From Chrysogorgia sp. JL179-B06 (Eukaryota; Cnidaria; Anthozoa; Scleralcyonacea; Chrysogorgiidae), in assembly GCA_035772405.1 (NCBI GenBank), contig JAYKKM010000207.1, positions 913,501-977,500 on the forward strand: a stretch of DNA of 64,000 bases, given 5' to 3'. Both the position numbers and the translations under genes were made by a program. Positions 54,660 through 64,000 of the stretch are shown here, piece after piece (positions within the stretch are counted from its first letter, which is position 1; each line of letters begins with the position of its first letter). The notes beneath the pieces are model-generated. The model did not search any database. It had not been told where the DNA came from and saw only the letters and a program-made list of their open reading frames with translations.

Positions 54660-57600
54660 ATGAATATTGAGAGTGTTCATGATCAAAAATTATGTATACT
54701 CTGTCAAACTTGCACGAAAGAAGGTTCGCGTTATATTATTCATCCTAAAGGATATTCTAACAAGGCAACTAGTACGTTTCAAAGTCTACCGGATGAAATA
54801 AAGGCTGTTTTCAAGTTTGACAGCGGCAATTTCTTGTGTAGAACGTGCTGCAAAGTGCTCGAGAAAAGAGAAAAAATCGCGCGTAACTTGGAAGCTGAAG
54901 ATAAGAAAATATTATCATATGGCTCTGGAAATGTTAGCGATTCTAATACGCAGAAGAGAGGACTCGATACCGCAGACAGCGATGGTCCCGTACGAAAGTT
55001 TATATGTGTAAACACCGTAACTGAAGAAGCCTTTTTGCTGCAGCCAGTTCATCATAGTACTCCTGTGAGGTATCCCGTTCCCGAAACAACTACAAGTACG
55101 TGTGATTCTTCGAAAAGGAACCTATATTTCACTAAGCAAAACACTTCTAGTGAAACGCAAGATTTGGGTGTTAAGGTGAGTTTTATTTTACGATAATAAA
55201 TACATCCTCCATATATTGCAGACGTTCTCAAAGTAAAATAACGTCTGCAAAAGCGGCTAACTTTAATAAGCTTATAACTTTCTTTTCGCCAAATTGCAGT
55301 TACAAAGCGATTAATATTTATCTATATTTTTCTGTACGTCTCAACAGGTTACTGTTACCTGGCCCTCTCAAACAAGACAACGGAAACTAAAGCCCGCTTT
55401 AGAGCCATTGGGACGTGCTCTGCTTCGTGGTACGTGGAAAGAAATTGCATCTGCTGCATTCCGCGTAAAAGAGCTAAGAAATGATCTTGTGAAGTGTATG
55501 ATTAAGCAATTAACAACCGAGTGTTGTGATATTGTTTCCTCTAAGAACCCTTCACTTCTAAGGAAAACCAGCGCAACAGACATACGGTCCATGTCCCTTA
55601 AGAATGTTTGCGAAGAGTTACGAAATAGGACCCCACTGTTATACTCAACTTTGATGACCATAGCCATTCCAAAACGCAAAATGAAAGGTATAGAACTGGA
55701 CTGGTTCCCTAGCGTTGCAATAGCAGGTGCTGTTCTCTTGAAACAAAGGTCCAGAATGATGAACAGTGTTCAGTTGATGTTGATGCTCATTCTAAAGTAC
55801 AGTGGATACCAGGTTTGTATATAATATAATATAATATATAATATAATATGTGATGTGATATACTATAATATATAATATAATATAATATATAATATAATAT
55901 ATAATATAATATAATACTTAAACTTATACAGTAGTTATACAGTTAGTTATGTAACTCACCCTTAAAAAATTCCAAGAATGCATAACCCCATCCCATGAAC
56001 TTTACCCTTTCCTAAAAGTTGCAAATAAACCTAACCCAATAACCTGAAATGTCCAAGTATACTTAACACGATCTGCCAAAAATTCCAGGTATAATTGACC
56101 CCTCTCCCTTGGATTTTCCATACTCATTAACCTCCCCATGAAATTCTACAGTTATTCAACAATTAAGGTCTTTTGTAATATTGTACATGTATTTACTGCC
56201 ATTTCTCCTGTATTATATACATATTATAAGCTGAAACTTTGCACGAGGTGCTCTTTTTATTCTGGGAGTTCATTTGACACAGCCGCTCCATTTAAGGGAT
56301 GTAGGGTCACATGACCAGTTGGGAATGATAAATAGTAGAATAGCCCATCTCATTGGCTCATATCTTTTGCATGTGTTTTCTCAATATTAATAATATGTTA
56401 TTTTATTTCATTTTATAAGGGAATTTGTGGGTTCTTATCTTCCTTTAAAATTGGAACATCTTATGCTTACTTCAACAAAAAATGTGACGAGTTTGGTAAA
56501 TCATATTGTGAGCAACTGTACAAAGAGAAGAAATCTGATGAAGACTCCCTTTCTATGAGATTGAAGAAATTGGCAGCTACACGTCCACCCCCACCACCTG
56601 CTACTGTATGTCCACTACCAGCAGCTACATTTCCACCACCACCAGCTACATGTCTACTACCGGCAGCAACATGTCCGCCACCACCACCAGCTACATGTCC
56701 ACTACCAGCAGCTACATGTCCACCACCAGCAGCTACAGGTCCACTACCAGCAGCTACATGTCCACTACCAGCAGCTACATGTCCACTACCACCAGCAGCT
56801 ACATGTCCACTACCAGCAGCAGCTATATGTCCACTACCAGCAGCTACATGTCCACTATCAGCAGTTACATTTCCACCACCACCACCAGCAGCTACATGTC
56901 CACCACCGCAGCTACATGTCCACTACCAGCAGCTACATGTCCACTACCACCAGCAGCTACATGTCCACTACCAGCAGCTACATGTCCACTATCAGCAGTT
57001 ACATTTCCACCACCAGCAGCTACATGTCCAATACCAACAGCTACATGTCCAATACCAACAGCTACATGTCCACTATCAGCAGCTACATGTCCACTATCAG
57101 CAGCTATATGTCCACTATCAGCAGCCCACTACCAGCAGCTACATGTCCAGCAACAGCAATGCAGACTTCTGAGGAAGACTTGCTGTCTGCTGGTTCCAAA
57201 TATGTCATTGACAATTATGACTTGTTTTTAAAAGTAAGAACAATGACAGAATATAATCAGAACAAGGATATACATTGGGTGAACCACAACAGAGTTAAGA
57301 ATCGAATATCAGGGAATCATCTCCCTGATGATAAACCTATATGTGACATTCTTGCGTTGGAGAATTACCAGATCACACCTTCATCTGTTGAGCATATTTT
57401 ACAAAAATGTGACTACATCAATCTTGTGGAAAGAATTCTGGTATCTTCAATACCCTACCTTGCATTTTGTAATGATGTTGTCAATTTACATATCCCACAC
57501 AAGCACTCAATTGAATGCGGAAAAAAAACAATGAAGGTGAGACAATGTTTTGTCTTATTTCCTGCAGTTTTAATATGGCAAATAATGATTAAATTAAGTT

Positions 57601-60600
57601 TGTAGTAGTTTTTCTATGCAGTAATTGTAATTCTGTAGTAGTTTTTATGCAGTATTCTTTTTTTTATTATTAAATTAGAGGTACGGATCTGTTCAGAATA
57701 GCTGACCTGGAAAGGTAATTGGGTATAGAAGGGGTGGATCTAGTATATTTAAAAGGGGGGGGGGAGGTGGCCAAGGGCAAATCCTGTTGTTTTTTTAGGG
57801 AATCGGAGAATCTTCCCTGAAAATGTTTTGAGTTATTGAGTCTCTAAATGCTATTTCAGACCAACTCTAGTTTGAATAGGGGGGTGGATAGCCACCAAAT
57901 CCACCCCATAGATCTGCCCCTGGTATAGGCACTACTGTCTGAAAGTGCTACACTGTATGCATTTATGGGTAGTATAATATTATGAGCGATGTGGTTAGGT
58001 TGATTGGTTATTATAGACCTTTATTTATTCAAAAACGGCGGCCAAATTATTATTCTTTTATGTGCATATAAATCAGCCCTCGTAAACTCGTTTTCATGCA
58101 CAAAATTCAAAATAATTTTTACTCCAAAACAAGGTCAGATGGGCCAATTTATATACACGTAAAAGAATAATTATTTGGCCATCATTTTTGAATAAGGTCT
58201 ATGCATCCTTTTTAAGAATGATTCCTTAAATAAGTTCAAGCACCATGCTAAGGTACCAAGTCTGAACAATGCATTGATTTAGTAGTTATTTTCAAAAATT
58301 AATTCAATGTTTTCTTGTCAATTATCTTGTCATTTTATTTAAGGAATGTCTTGGGATTATATTTGAAAGTGAAAACACAGCAGATGGTATGAAAAAAACA
58401 CTACATCAGATACAAGATCTGTATGTGCCCAAGGTGAAAGATGGTGAAAACACACTGTTCCACAAAGTAGGGATTGCTGGTGATCAGTTAACTATTGAAA
58501 GGATAGTAAACTGCTTGCTGTCTCTTTTAAACGGTTTTACTAATGAGGAGAGGTTGGAAGGGATTCATGCTGAAATTGCTGACTGGCATACAGAGCTTAA
58601 ATTCCTTAGTGTGAGTATATAAATACCTGTAATCTTTTTAAAATAGGGAAGCATTGACATGTCTGTCTGTCTGCAATGCATGTATATGTATAAAATAAAT
58701 AGACATATATACATCAGGATGCAAATGCTTGGTGAGTTTGTGGTAATTCAAATTATACTTATGTAAGCCAGTGCCAAAGGCTTGGGTTCACATAAACTTT
58801 TGAATTCTCTCAAACTCTTGTGTGTTGGCCTACAGTACTTCAACACCATGGGCCATTTTATATACATCAAATACTTTAAATACCAACTAATATTATAAAA
58901 CGTGTCAATGTGAAAAGGTTATATTTATTTGTTTTGTTATCTTGAGAGAGAGAGAGCCTGGGAACGAGAACACGAGGCAATAAACAATGTGAAATTGACA
59001 AGATTATATGTTAGTTCGAACGAGATGCAAAGTGTATTAAAGTCAATGTTTATTTCTTATAGTTAATATTTCAGAGATTGTACTCAACAAGAGCTGCAGA
59101 GGATAAATGCACATTGTTTGCTGATAGGAATCTTATCAATCGCAGGAATGTCAGTAGTGATACCAGTCACAATTATGCCCAAAATAAACAGATGTTTAAG
59201 CTGTCTGTAAAAGCAAGAATAATTACTGCAGCTATGAAGATTCTAGGGCTCACAGAATTGAATGGTAGGCCTACTACTTCATGTTATCCTGCTGAGTTCT
59301 CAAAGCAAGACAAGACAACCAAACGTAATTACTTGATAAAGTTGGCATCAGCCATCGTTGATGAATATGTTGTTGATGATAAGACAATCACTGGCATTCT
59401 TAACTATGTTCTTGAGCATACCGAGCAGGAGAGAGCAGCTGCAAATCAAAGAACAACACTTGATGGACGCTTCATGTGTAGATTCAATGGATGCCACAAA
59501 ACATTCAAGTAAGTAGTAATGATAACGATACTGTAGTCTGTTACAGTTATCTCATGTTCCGCATGTACAAAATGATATATTATATTTTTGAGATGGTTTT
59601 ATAAACACCCAATGCCAAACAAGGGGTCTCAATGATATCGATTGCTACTCAGTGGTAAATCCATGCTGGGCAAGTAGAGAAAAAACTCTAAAAACTTTGC
59701 AGGTGTGGATCGTCACACGGAGTAGATCCTGTTATCATTGATCTTCACCCAATTTCACCATCCTACAATGATTGATAGAGGTTTCAATTAAAGGGGCAGT
59801 GTCATGAGTTCACAACTTGAAAAATTCAGGCTGAACTTTTCAAGTTTGTATTTCCATTCATCATGCCAGTGCTCATACGAGCCATTTCTGACTGACGCCA
59901 CCACTTATTATTTTTTAGCTTTTTTAGCCACCACTGATTATTTTTTATTAAGCCTTCCCAGTCCTATATGATGCCATATTTTAAATAAAACTTGACATGT
60001 GCATTTCATGACATTGCCCCTTTAAGTAATCAATTACACCATATAGTGCTCTGTTAACCAATTATAGAGCAAACGTGTATCAGGGGTCTATTCTTTGCTG
60101 AATAAAACTGCCTGGAATAAGCCAAAATGAATTATTAACCCATTAAAGGGCAATGGCTCATCAGGACTTGTCGATTAGCTGAATGGAATCATATGGCAAT
60201 ATAGCCAGAATAAAAACAAACTGCACCTTTGACACTTTATGGCCAAGAGAGCATCAGGGCTCGTGCTTAGGTGAATAAAATCATCTGGCATTGGACAGAA
60301 TAAAATATAAAAGTGTACAAGGCAAATTTTCTTGCAACTTGCAATGCAATATTTGATCTAAATGCATGTTAAGTAAGGAAAAATCAGTGGAGTGCAACAT
60401 AAGCCCATGATTTGCATTTTTCTACAAGTTGATTATTACTTAACATGCCTTGGTTTCAGATATTGTGTTGCAAGTTGCAAGAAACATTGCCTTGTGCAAC
60501 ATGGCATTTACCTCTTAATGGGTTAAAATTCACCCTTGTCCAGTAAATTAAATTAAACATAATTAACTTAAATTAAATAATTAATTTAATCACATTAAAT

Positions 60601-61710
60601 TACAGTATACACTATAAATTACAAAACAATTAACAACTGTCTTCCAAGTAAAGACGTGTGTACATTCCCTAACAAATCATTGCTATACTGAACTTGAATG
60701 ACAATATACAATGAAAAAGAGTATTTTTGGAGGTGTACTTATTTTGAGAAAGGTATTTATTTAACCAAAAATTATCTGATGGGGTGCTCTATTTAGAGGA
60801 CTTGTTATTAGAAAGAGGCCATATACTTGAGAATTTAAGGTATTTAAAAACATCCAGAGTGCTTTACTATTGGTGTCTATCAGTTGTATGTCATATATTA
60901 TATATATATATACTATAATTTATTTTTTGTAGACATAATGGGAAACGACGAGCTAATCACGAGCTTGAGAAACATGGGCTCATAATAGAAGAACAGCTTC
61001 CAAGATCTTCCATGTTACCACCACCAGATGAGTTGTCAAATAGCAACGAACACGATGATATGTATAACTACCAGTGCAGCATGATTGATCATGGTTTGTT
61101 ATACTTAAACTTTGTAGATGCAATTGCAGAAGGGGATGGGGATAGATTCATGCGAAACTGGAAATTTCTTTTACTGCATTTCTATCGTGATGGTGGGGGG
61201 AGTGTAAAGTATGCTTTAGAAGGCCTTTACCTCCAGCTTCAACAGCAAGCTATTCTGACCCCTCTCCAAGCATATCGTCAAAGATGGAATCGATCTGTAA
61301 ATAATCACGGAGCTCCTGGCAAAAATGTTCCTCTAGATTTAGACCTTGAGCATGATAACAACTATCTGAAAGAGGCAATGAGAAAAATGGGTCCAGCATC
61401 AACAGAAAAATCAGTAACTAGAGTGTGCAGGTCTCTTAAACTAGCAAGAGAAGTTGTGGAGAATATGAATAGAGAATGTTCAGTGATGAGAAGATCCGGT
61501 GTTCATTTTGTAACCTCAAATGAGAAGGACCTGCTGAAGATTATCAACAATCTACTTGATGAAAAAGCCCTCGTTGAGGTCAGAGGAAGGAAGTACAAGA
61601 CATTCAAAGATTGTGAAAGATCCCATCTAAATAACATCAGAATGGTAAACTTTTGCAAGTGGATAAATAAACATAAACAAGAAATGAAAATAGGAAGGGC
61701 AGCTCGATAA
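54660..61710 (+). CDS. DUF6589 protein, six exons; probable Academ-type transposase
   Basis: Exons 54660-55175, 55348-55812, 56420-57536, 58344-58610, 59075-59508 and 60933-61710, all with GT-AG borders. The N-terminus has a cysteine cluster (CILCQTC and FLCRTCCKV). Exon 4 carries GIAGDQLTIERIV and AEIADWHTELKFL, and exon 6 EGDGDRFMRNWKFLLLHF and GKNVPLDLDLEHDNN, the DUF6589 signature with conserved acidic residues. A C2H2 zinc finger (CRFNGC, then RRANHELEKH) is built across the exon 5-6 junction. Exon 3 contains a minisatellite, and its length (1,117 nt) breaks phase between phase-0 introns. The start is the ATG at 54660. Transposase is an inference; no activity is shown. Confidence 0.75.
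55823..55920. repeat. (ATAAT)n-like repeat in intron 2
   Basis: ATAATATA-type units run for about 95 bp just after the exon 2 donor site. Confidence 0.85.
56585..57165 (+). repeat. Coding minisatellite, 21-bp unit, in exon 3
   Basis: About 26 units of CAGCTACATGTCCACTACCAG with 24-bp variants. All three plus-strand frames are open across it, giving PLPAATC, STTSSYM or HYQQLHV heptads. It lies in exon 3 of the DUF6589 gene, between KKLAATRPPPP and MQTSEEDLL. Confidence 0.9.
57729..57920. mobile_element. Small hAT-like MITE in intron 3
   Basis: Ends AAGGGGTGGATCTAG and the approximate complement, AGATCTGCCCC. Flanks GGGTATAG and TGGTATAG (7 of 8 match) suggest an 8-bp duplication. The 192-bp interior has a G tract. 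Confidence 0.6.
58016..58199. mobile_element. TA-flanked MITE in intron 3
   Basis: Inverted arms of about 60 bp: GACCTTTATTTATTCAAAAA on the left and the complement of GACCTTATTCAAAAATGATG on the right. TA on each side fits a Tc1/mariner-type origin. Confidence 0.75.
59792..60021. mobile_element. MITE with TTAA target duplication, copy 2
   Basis: Ends AGGGGCAGTGTCATGA and the complement of AGGGGCAATGTCATGA, flanked by TTAA at 59788-59791 and 60022-60025. Related by terminus and duplication to the MITE at 24494-24788. Located in intron 5 of the DUF6589 gene. Confidence 0.8.
60139..60522. mobile_element. TTAA-flanked repeat with ~80-bp internal units
   Basis: CCCATTAA termini with TTAA on both sides (60135-60138 and 60523-60526). 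Two units of about 80 bp contain CATCAGG(A/G)CT and GAATAAAATCATCTGGCA-like motifs, and a further diverged unit lies left of the TTAA at about 60070. A palindrome (CAACTTGCAATGCAATATTT and complement) lies at 60337-60480. True borders may extend to the left. Confidence 0.55.
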
Positions 61711-62055
61711 ATCAGGCCAATACGAATGTACATATAATATGTTGTGATATATGAGTTGTTCATTTTTAAGATAAAGATAATTAAAATTGGTAATTTTGGC
61801 CTGCTTGCATGTAATCTTGAAGACACTACAATAATTTTATATACCCTTATCTACAAACCTCCATCCATATTCATATTCATGTAATTACTGTAGAAATTAA
61901 TATTAAAAAAGAACTATGAAGAATATTAACCATTAATGGGGCAAGGGTCCCACTATGCATGTAATGTTCTGATGTGCCCCACCCATCCCCCTCATATATT
62001 GTACAGTAATTGATAGAATATTGACACAACGTACAAAAGCCTCAGCTTGCACTTC
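61711..62055. other. Convergent intergenic spacer
   Basis: A 345-bp non-coding gap between the stop of the DUF6589 gene and the stop of the helicase gene on the opposite strand. Confidence 0.6.
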
Positions 62056-63681
62056 CTACTGAATGTTGCCAATCACACTTTCTAAAATTGGTAGACATCC
62101 TGAATTGTCAATAGATCCCATAGTGTCATTGTCATTGGTGGAAAATGAATCGACATTCCATTCACTCTGATCTAAGAGACTAAGAAAAGATGGATCACGT
62201 AAGATCTCTACCCATTTATCCATTTCATCATCAGACTCATCTTCCTCATCATCATAGTTATCTTCTAGTGGTTCTACATGTATATCCCCAAACACACTAG
62301 CAACTGCTTCTAGGACCATATGTGCATGCTTTTTCTGCCATATGTCTACATACTTAATAACATCTGAAACTTCAAATATAAGATGTGCATGTTCCAGCAC
62401 CTGGGACACTTGCAAAGCACCAAATTCCAAGAGAGTGTTTGGACATGAAATAACTGTGACTTTATGGTTATCCCCTGTCACAGCTTTCATGATCAGTCTT
62501 TTCATAACATAATGTAGTTTGTTTTTTAACTTCTTCACGTGGTCATCACTCACACTCCTAACGTTTTCTGAATTGTTTCCTTTTAAATCTACTGGTAGGT
62601 GAAGTTGCACATCACAAGACCCATTTTTGCATTGACAACTGTCGGCACACACATCACAACAGAAGTGGCCTTCACATGTAGATGTATTTGCATTTTGAAA
62701 ATGTTGTAGTAGCTGTAGACGTCGACAAATGTCTGTTCTTATATAAAGCTTCATATCAGCATCTGTTGCACGAATTGTTATACTATTGTACAACAAAATA
62801 GCCAAACTTTGTTCCCCACTCCTACCACACCTCCCACTTTCTTGCATGTAAGACTCGATCGATTTGGAGGGCCCAAAATGAACAACTCTGGTTACATTTT
62901 TGCAGTCCACACCCATCCCATAAGCAATTGTCGCTATTAAGACCCTCAAATGACCATGATGGTTAGAAAATTGTTCCAACACATGTTCCTTTATGCTTGC
63001 AGGGCTAGAAGCATGCATCATCTCACAAAGTCTCTTTCTAGGGTCTTCGTTACAATCAAAGTAAAGGTTACTACCTAGCTCAATCTTGAATGTACTAAAC
63101 AAAATGGCACATTGTTTAATGGTCTGGCAGTAAATTATTGTCCTCCTTGTTTCTTTACCTAAAAGCTTCAGTTCATCCAAAATAGATTTGAAATGCTCAG
63201 CTAAGCTAGCGTTTTTGTCCATCTCTTGAACAGCAAACACGATATTTTGACGGTTGGGATTGTCAACTACTTCATATGGGCAATCAAGTTCTAACATTTC
63301 AAATATTTGCTGCTTGGTTTTCTTTGTAGCTGTGGCTGTGAGAGCCATAAATGGAGTGCCGTTTTTCACTATTGATCTCAACTCATTGAGGCGGCTATAC
63401 CACACGCGGAAAGCAGTATTTTTTTTATTTGATGAACATGAAAGCCCCCACTGTACAACACAATGCACTTCATCCACTGCTATGCCTATAAGCCGTTCTT
63501 GATAGTGTTTATTTTCGAGCATCGACCGCCATCTGTTAATCGAGACGCTAGATTCAGGCGACATAAAAACGTAAGTGAACTCACCATTCTCGATTGCTTT
63601 CATTACTTCTTCCTTCTGTTCACTGCTAACATAAGCAGCTTTTAGTCCCAGAGAATTCAACCGGTTCACTTGGTCTTGCAT
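62056..63681 (-). CDS. RecQ-like SF2 helicase, N-terminus missing
   Basis: A 541-residue open frame. Motifs: MQDQV (Ia), AVDEVHCV (II, DEVH), MALTATATK (III), RTIIYCQTIKQC (IV), IATIAYGMGVDCKNV (V) and QESGRCGRSGE (VI). These define a RecQ-type DNA helicase. A cysteine-rich patch (CCDVCADSCQCKNGSC) follows, like the RecQ zinc-binding region, then an acidic tail. Walker A (motif I) is missing: upstream of 63681 the sequence becomes an ATCT repeat and a non-LTR retrotransposon end, so the 5' part was displaced. The gene faces the DUF6589 gene, the arrangement expected for a two-gene transposon. Confidence 0.85.
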   Translation of the reverse strand: MQDQVNRLNSLGLKAAYVSSEQKEEVMKAIENGEFTYVFMSPESSVSINRWRSMLENKHYQERLIGIAVDEVHCVVQWGLSCSSNKKNTAFRVWYSRLNELRSIVKNGTPFMALTATATKKTKQQIFEMLELDCPYEVVDNPNRQNIVFAVQEMDKNASLAEHFKSILDELKLLGKETRRTIIYCQTIKQCAILFSTFKIELGSNLYFDCNEDPRKRLCEMMHASSPASIKEHVLEQFSNHHGHLRVLIATIAYGMGVDCKNVTRVVHFGPSKSIESYMQESGRCGRSGEQSLAILLYNSITIRATDADMKLYIRTDICRRLQLLQHFQNANTSTCEGHFCCDVCADSCQCKNGSCDVQLHLPVDLKGNNSENVRSVSDDHVKKLKNKLHYVMKRLIMKAVTGDNHKVTVISCPNTLLEFGALQVSQVLEHAHLIFEVSDVIKYVDIWQKKHAHMVLEAVASVFGDIHVEPLEDNYDDEEDESDDEMDKWVEILRDPSFLSLLDQSEWNVDSFSTNDNDTMGSIDNSGCLPILESVIGNIQ

Positions 63682-63683
63682 GA

Positions 63684-64000
63684 GATAGATAGATAGATGA
63701 ATCGTTTATTGAATAATCACAACACTTTGCAGTCTAAGCGACTGAATTACGTGTGAAATTTACAATGTGAAAAAGGAAACTATAAGAATATATAAGAATA
63801 AAAAACATGTGTTATATATAATATACAATAATAATATATATAAGAATAACTATGGCTTATTATAAAGGAGTTCTTATATCGATTGGTTCTACACACAGGA
63901 GTGTTAAAAATTCTCTTTGATCGTAACTGTCTGATATGTCCTGCTTTAGGTGGTAACAGGACAGCCAGCTTGTGGTCTTTCATGTTTTTTATATCGTTGA
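63684..64000 (-). mobile_element. 3' end of a non-LTR retrotransposon
   Basis: On the minus strand, a frame (63983-63780) has AGHIRQLRSKRIFNTPVCRT followed by NRYKNSFI, the C-terminal signature of CR1/L2-group RTs. It is followed by a short 3' UTR and an (ATCT)n tail at 63684-63697. The tail directly abuts the RecQ frame, so the insertion separates the helicase from its N-terminal exon or coding part. The element continues beyond the window. Confidence 0.7.

Noticed and set aside
56555..57231. Two long Pro/Ala/Thr- or Ser/Thr/Tyr-rich proteins
   Set aside because: They are alternative frames of the minisatellite within exon 3 and not separate genes.
28..64000. Bacterial or viral contaminant contig
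   Set aside because: Spliced genes, SINEs, LTR and non-LTR elements and MITEs throughout are eukaryotic; the virus-like genes are those of an integrated Polinton.

Overview
This is a eukaryotic genome window made almost entirely of transposable elements, with at least one host-type multi-exon gene. Genes have GT-AG introns and phase-consistent exons, and coding density is low. Polinton, BEL/Pao, Penelope-like, Helentron-like, DUF6589 and SAMD3-like sequences occur together at moderate GC. I infer a marine invertebrate, most likely an anthozoan cnidarian. That assignment rests on family content, not on a species-diagnostic gene.

Layout. 1-5.2 kb: nested fold-back repeats, a CR1/L2-like reverse transcriptase (RT) remnant with a (TTA)n tail, and a 19-20 bp minisatellite. 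5.2-7.9 kb (minus): decayed Helentron-type PIF1 helicase with a C-terminal endonuclease domain. 8.1-10.65 kb: a DNA transposon with GACGTC-rich ends that splits a short reading frame and itself carries a hAT insertion. 10.9-13.5 kb: two RT remnants, a tRNA-headed SINE and a fold-back MITE. 14-18.9 kb (minus): a Penelope-like element (PLE) with ORF1, RT, a possible -1 frameshift site and a hammerhead-like motif. 20-24.8 kb: a tandem repeat, a C14orf93-like exon, a hAT element, a 5S-rRNA-headed SINE and a TTAA MITE. 24.8-31.2 kb: a BEL/Pao retrotransposon with near-identical LTRs. 31.5-36.3 kb: two Tc1/mariner-type elements with transposase remnants. 37.6-40.9 kb (minus): a SAMD3-like gene. 40.6-45.1 kb: a 2,237-bp tandem duplication. 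45.1-54.3 kb: a decayed Polinton/Maverick (ATPase, capsid genes, integrase, accessory genes, DNA polymerase B). 54.66-63.7 kb: a six-exon DUF6589 gene convergent with a RecQ-like helicase, resembling a helicase-bearing Academ transposon. The helicase is cut at its 5' end by a non-LTR retrotransposon.

How the parts fit. Most genes are enzymes of one element each: BEL gag-pro-RT-RNaseH-integrase, PLE ORF1-RT, the Polinton packaging/capsid/integrase/polymerase set, and DUF6589 with RecQ. Single-base indels, often in homopolymers, break many of these frames even where LTRs are nearly identical, so some breaks may be assembly errors. The most interesting items are the DUF6589-RecQ pair with a coding minisatellite open in three frames, the PLE frameshift and ribozyme candidates, and the element that splits an exon at 8.1 kb.
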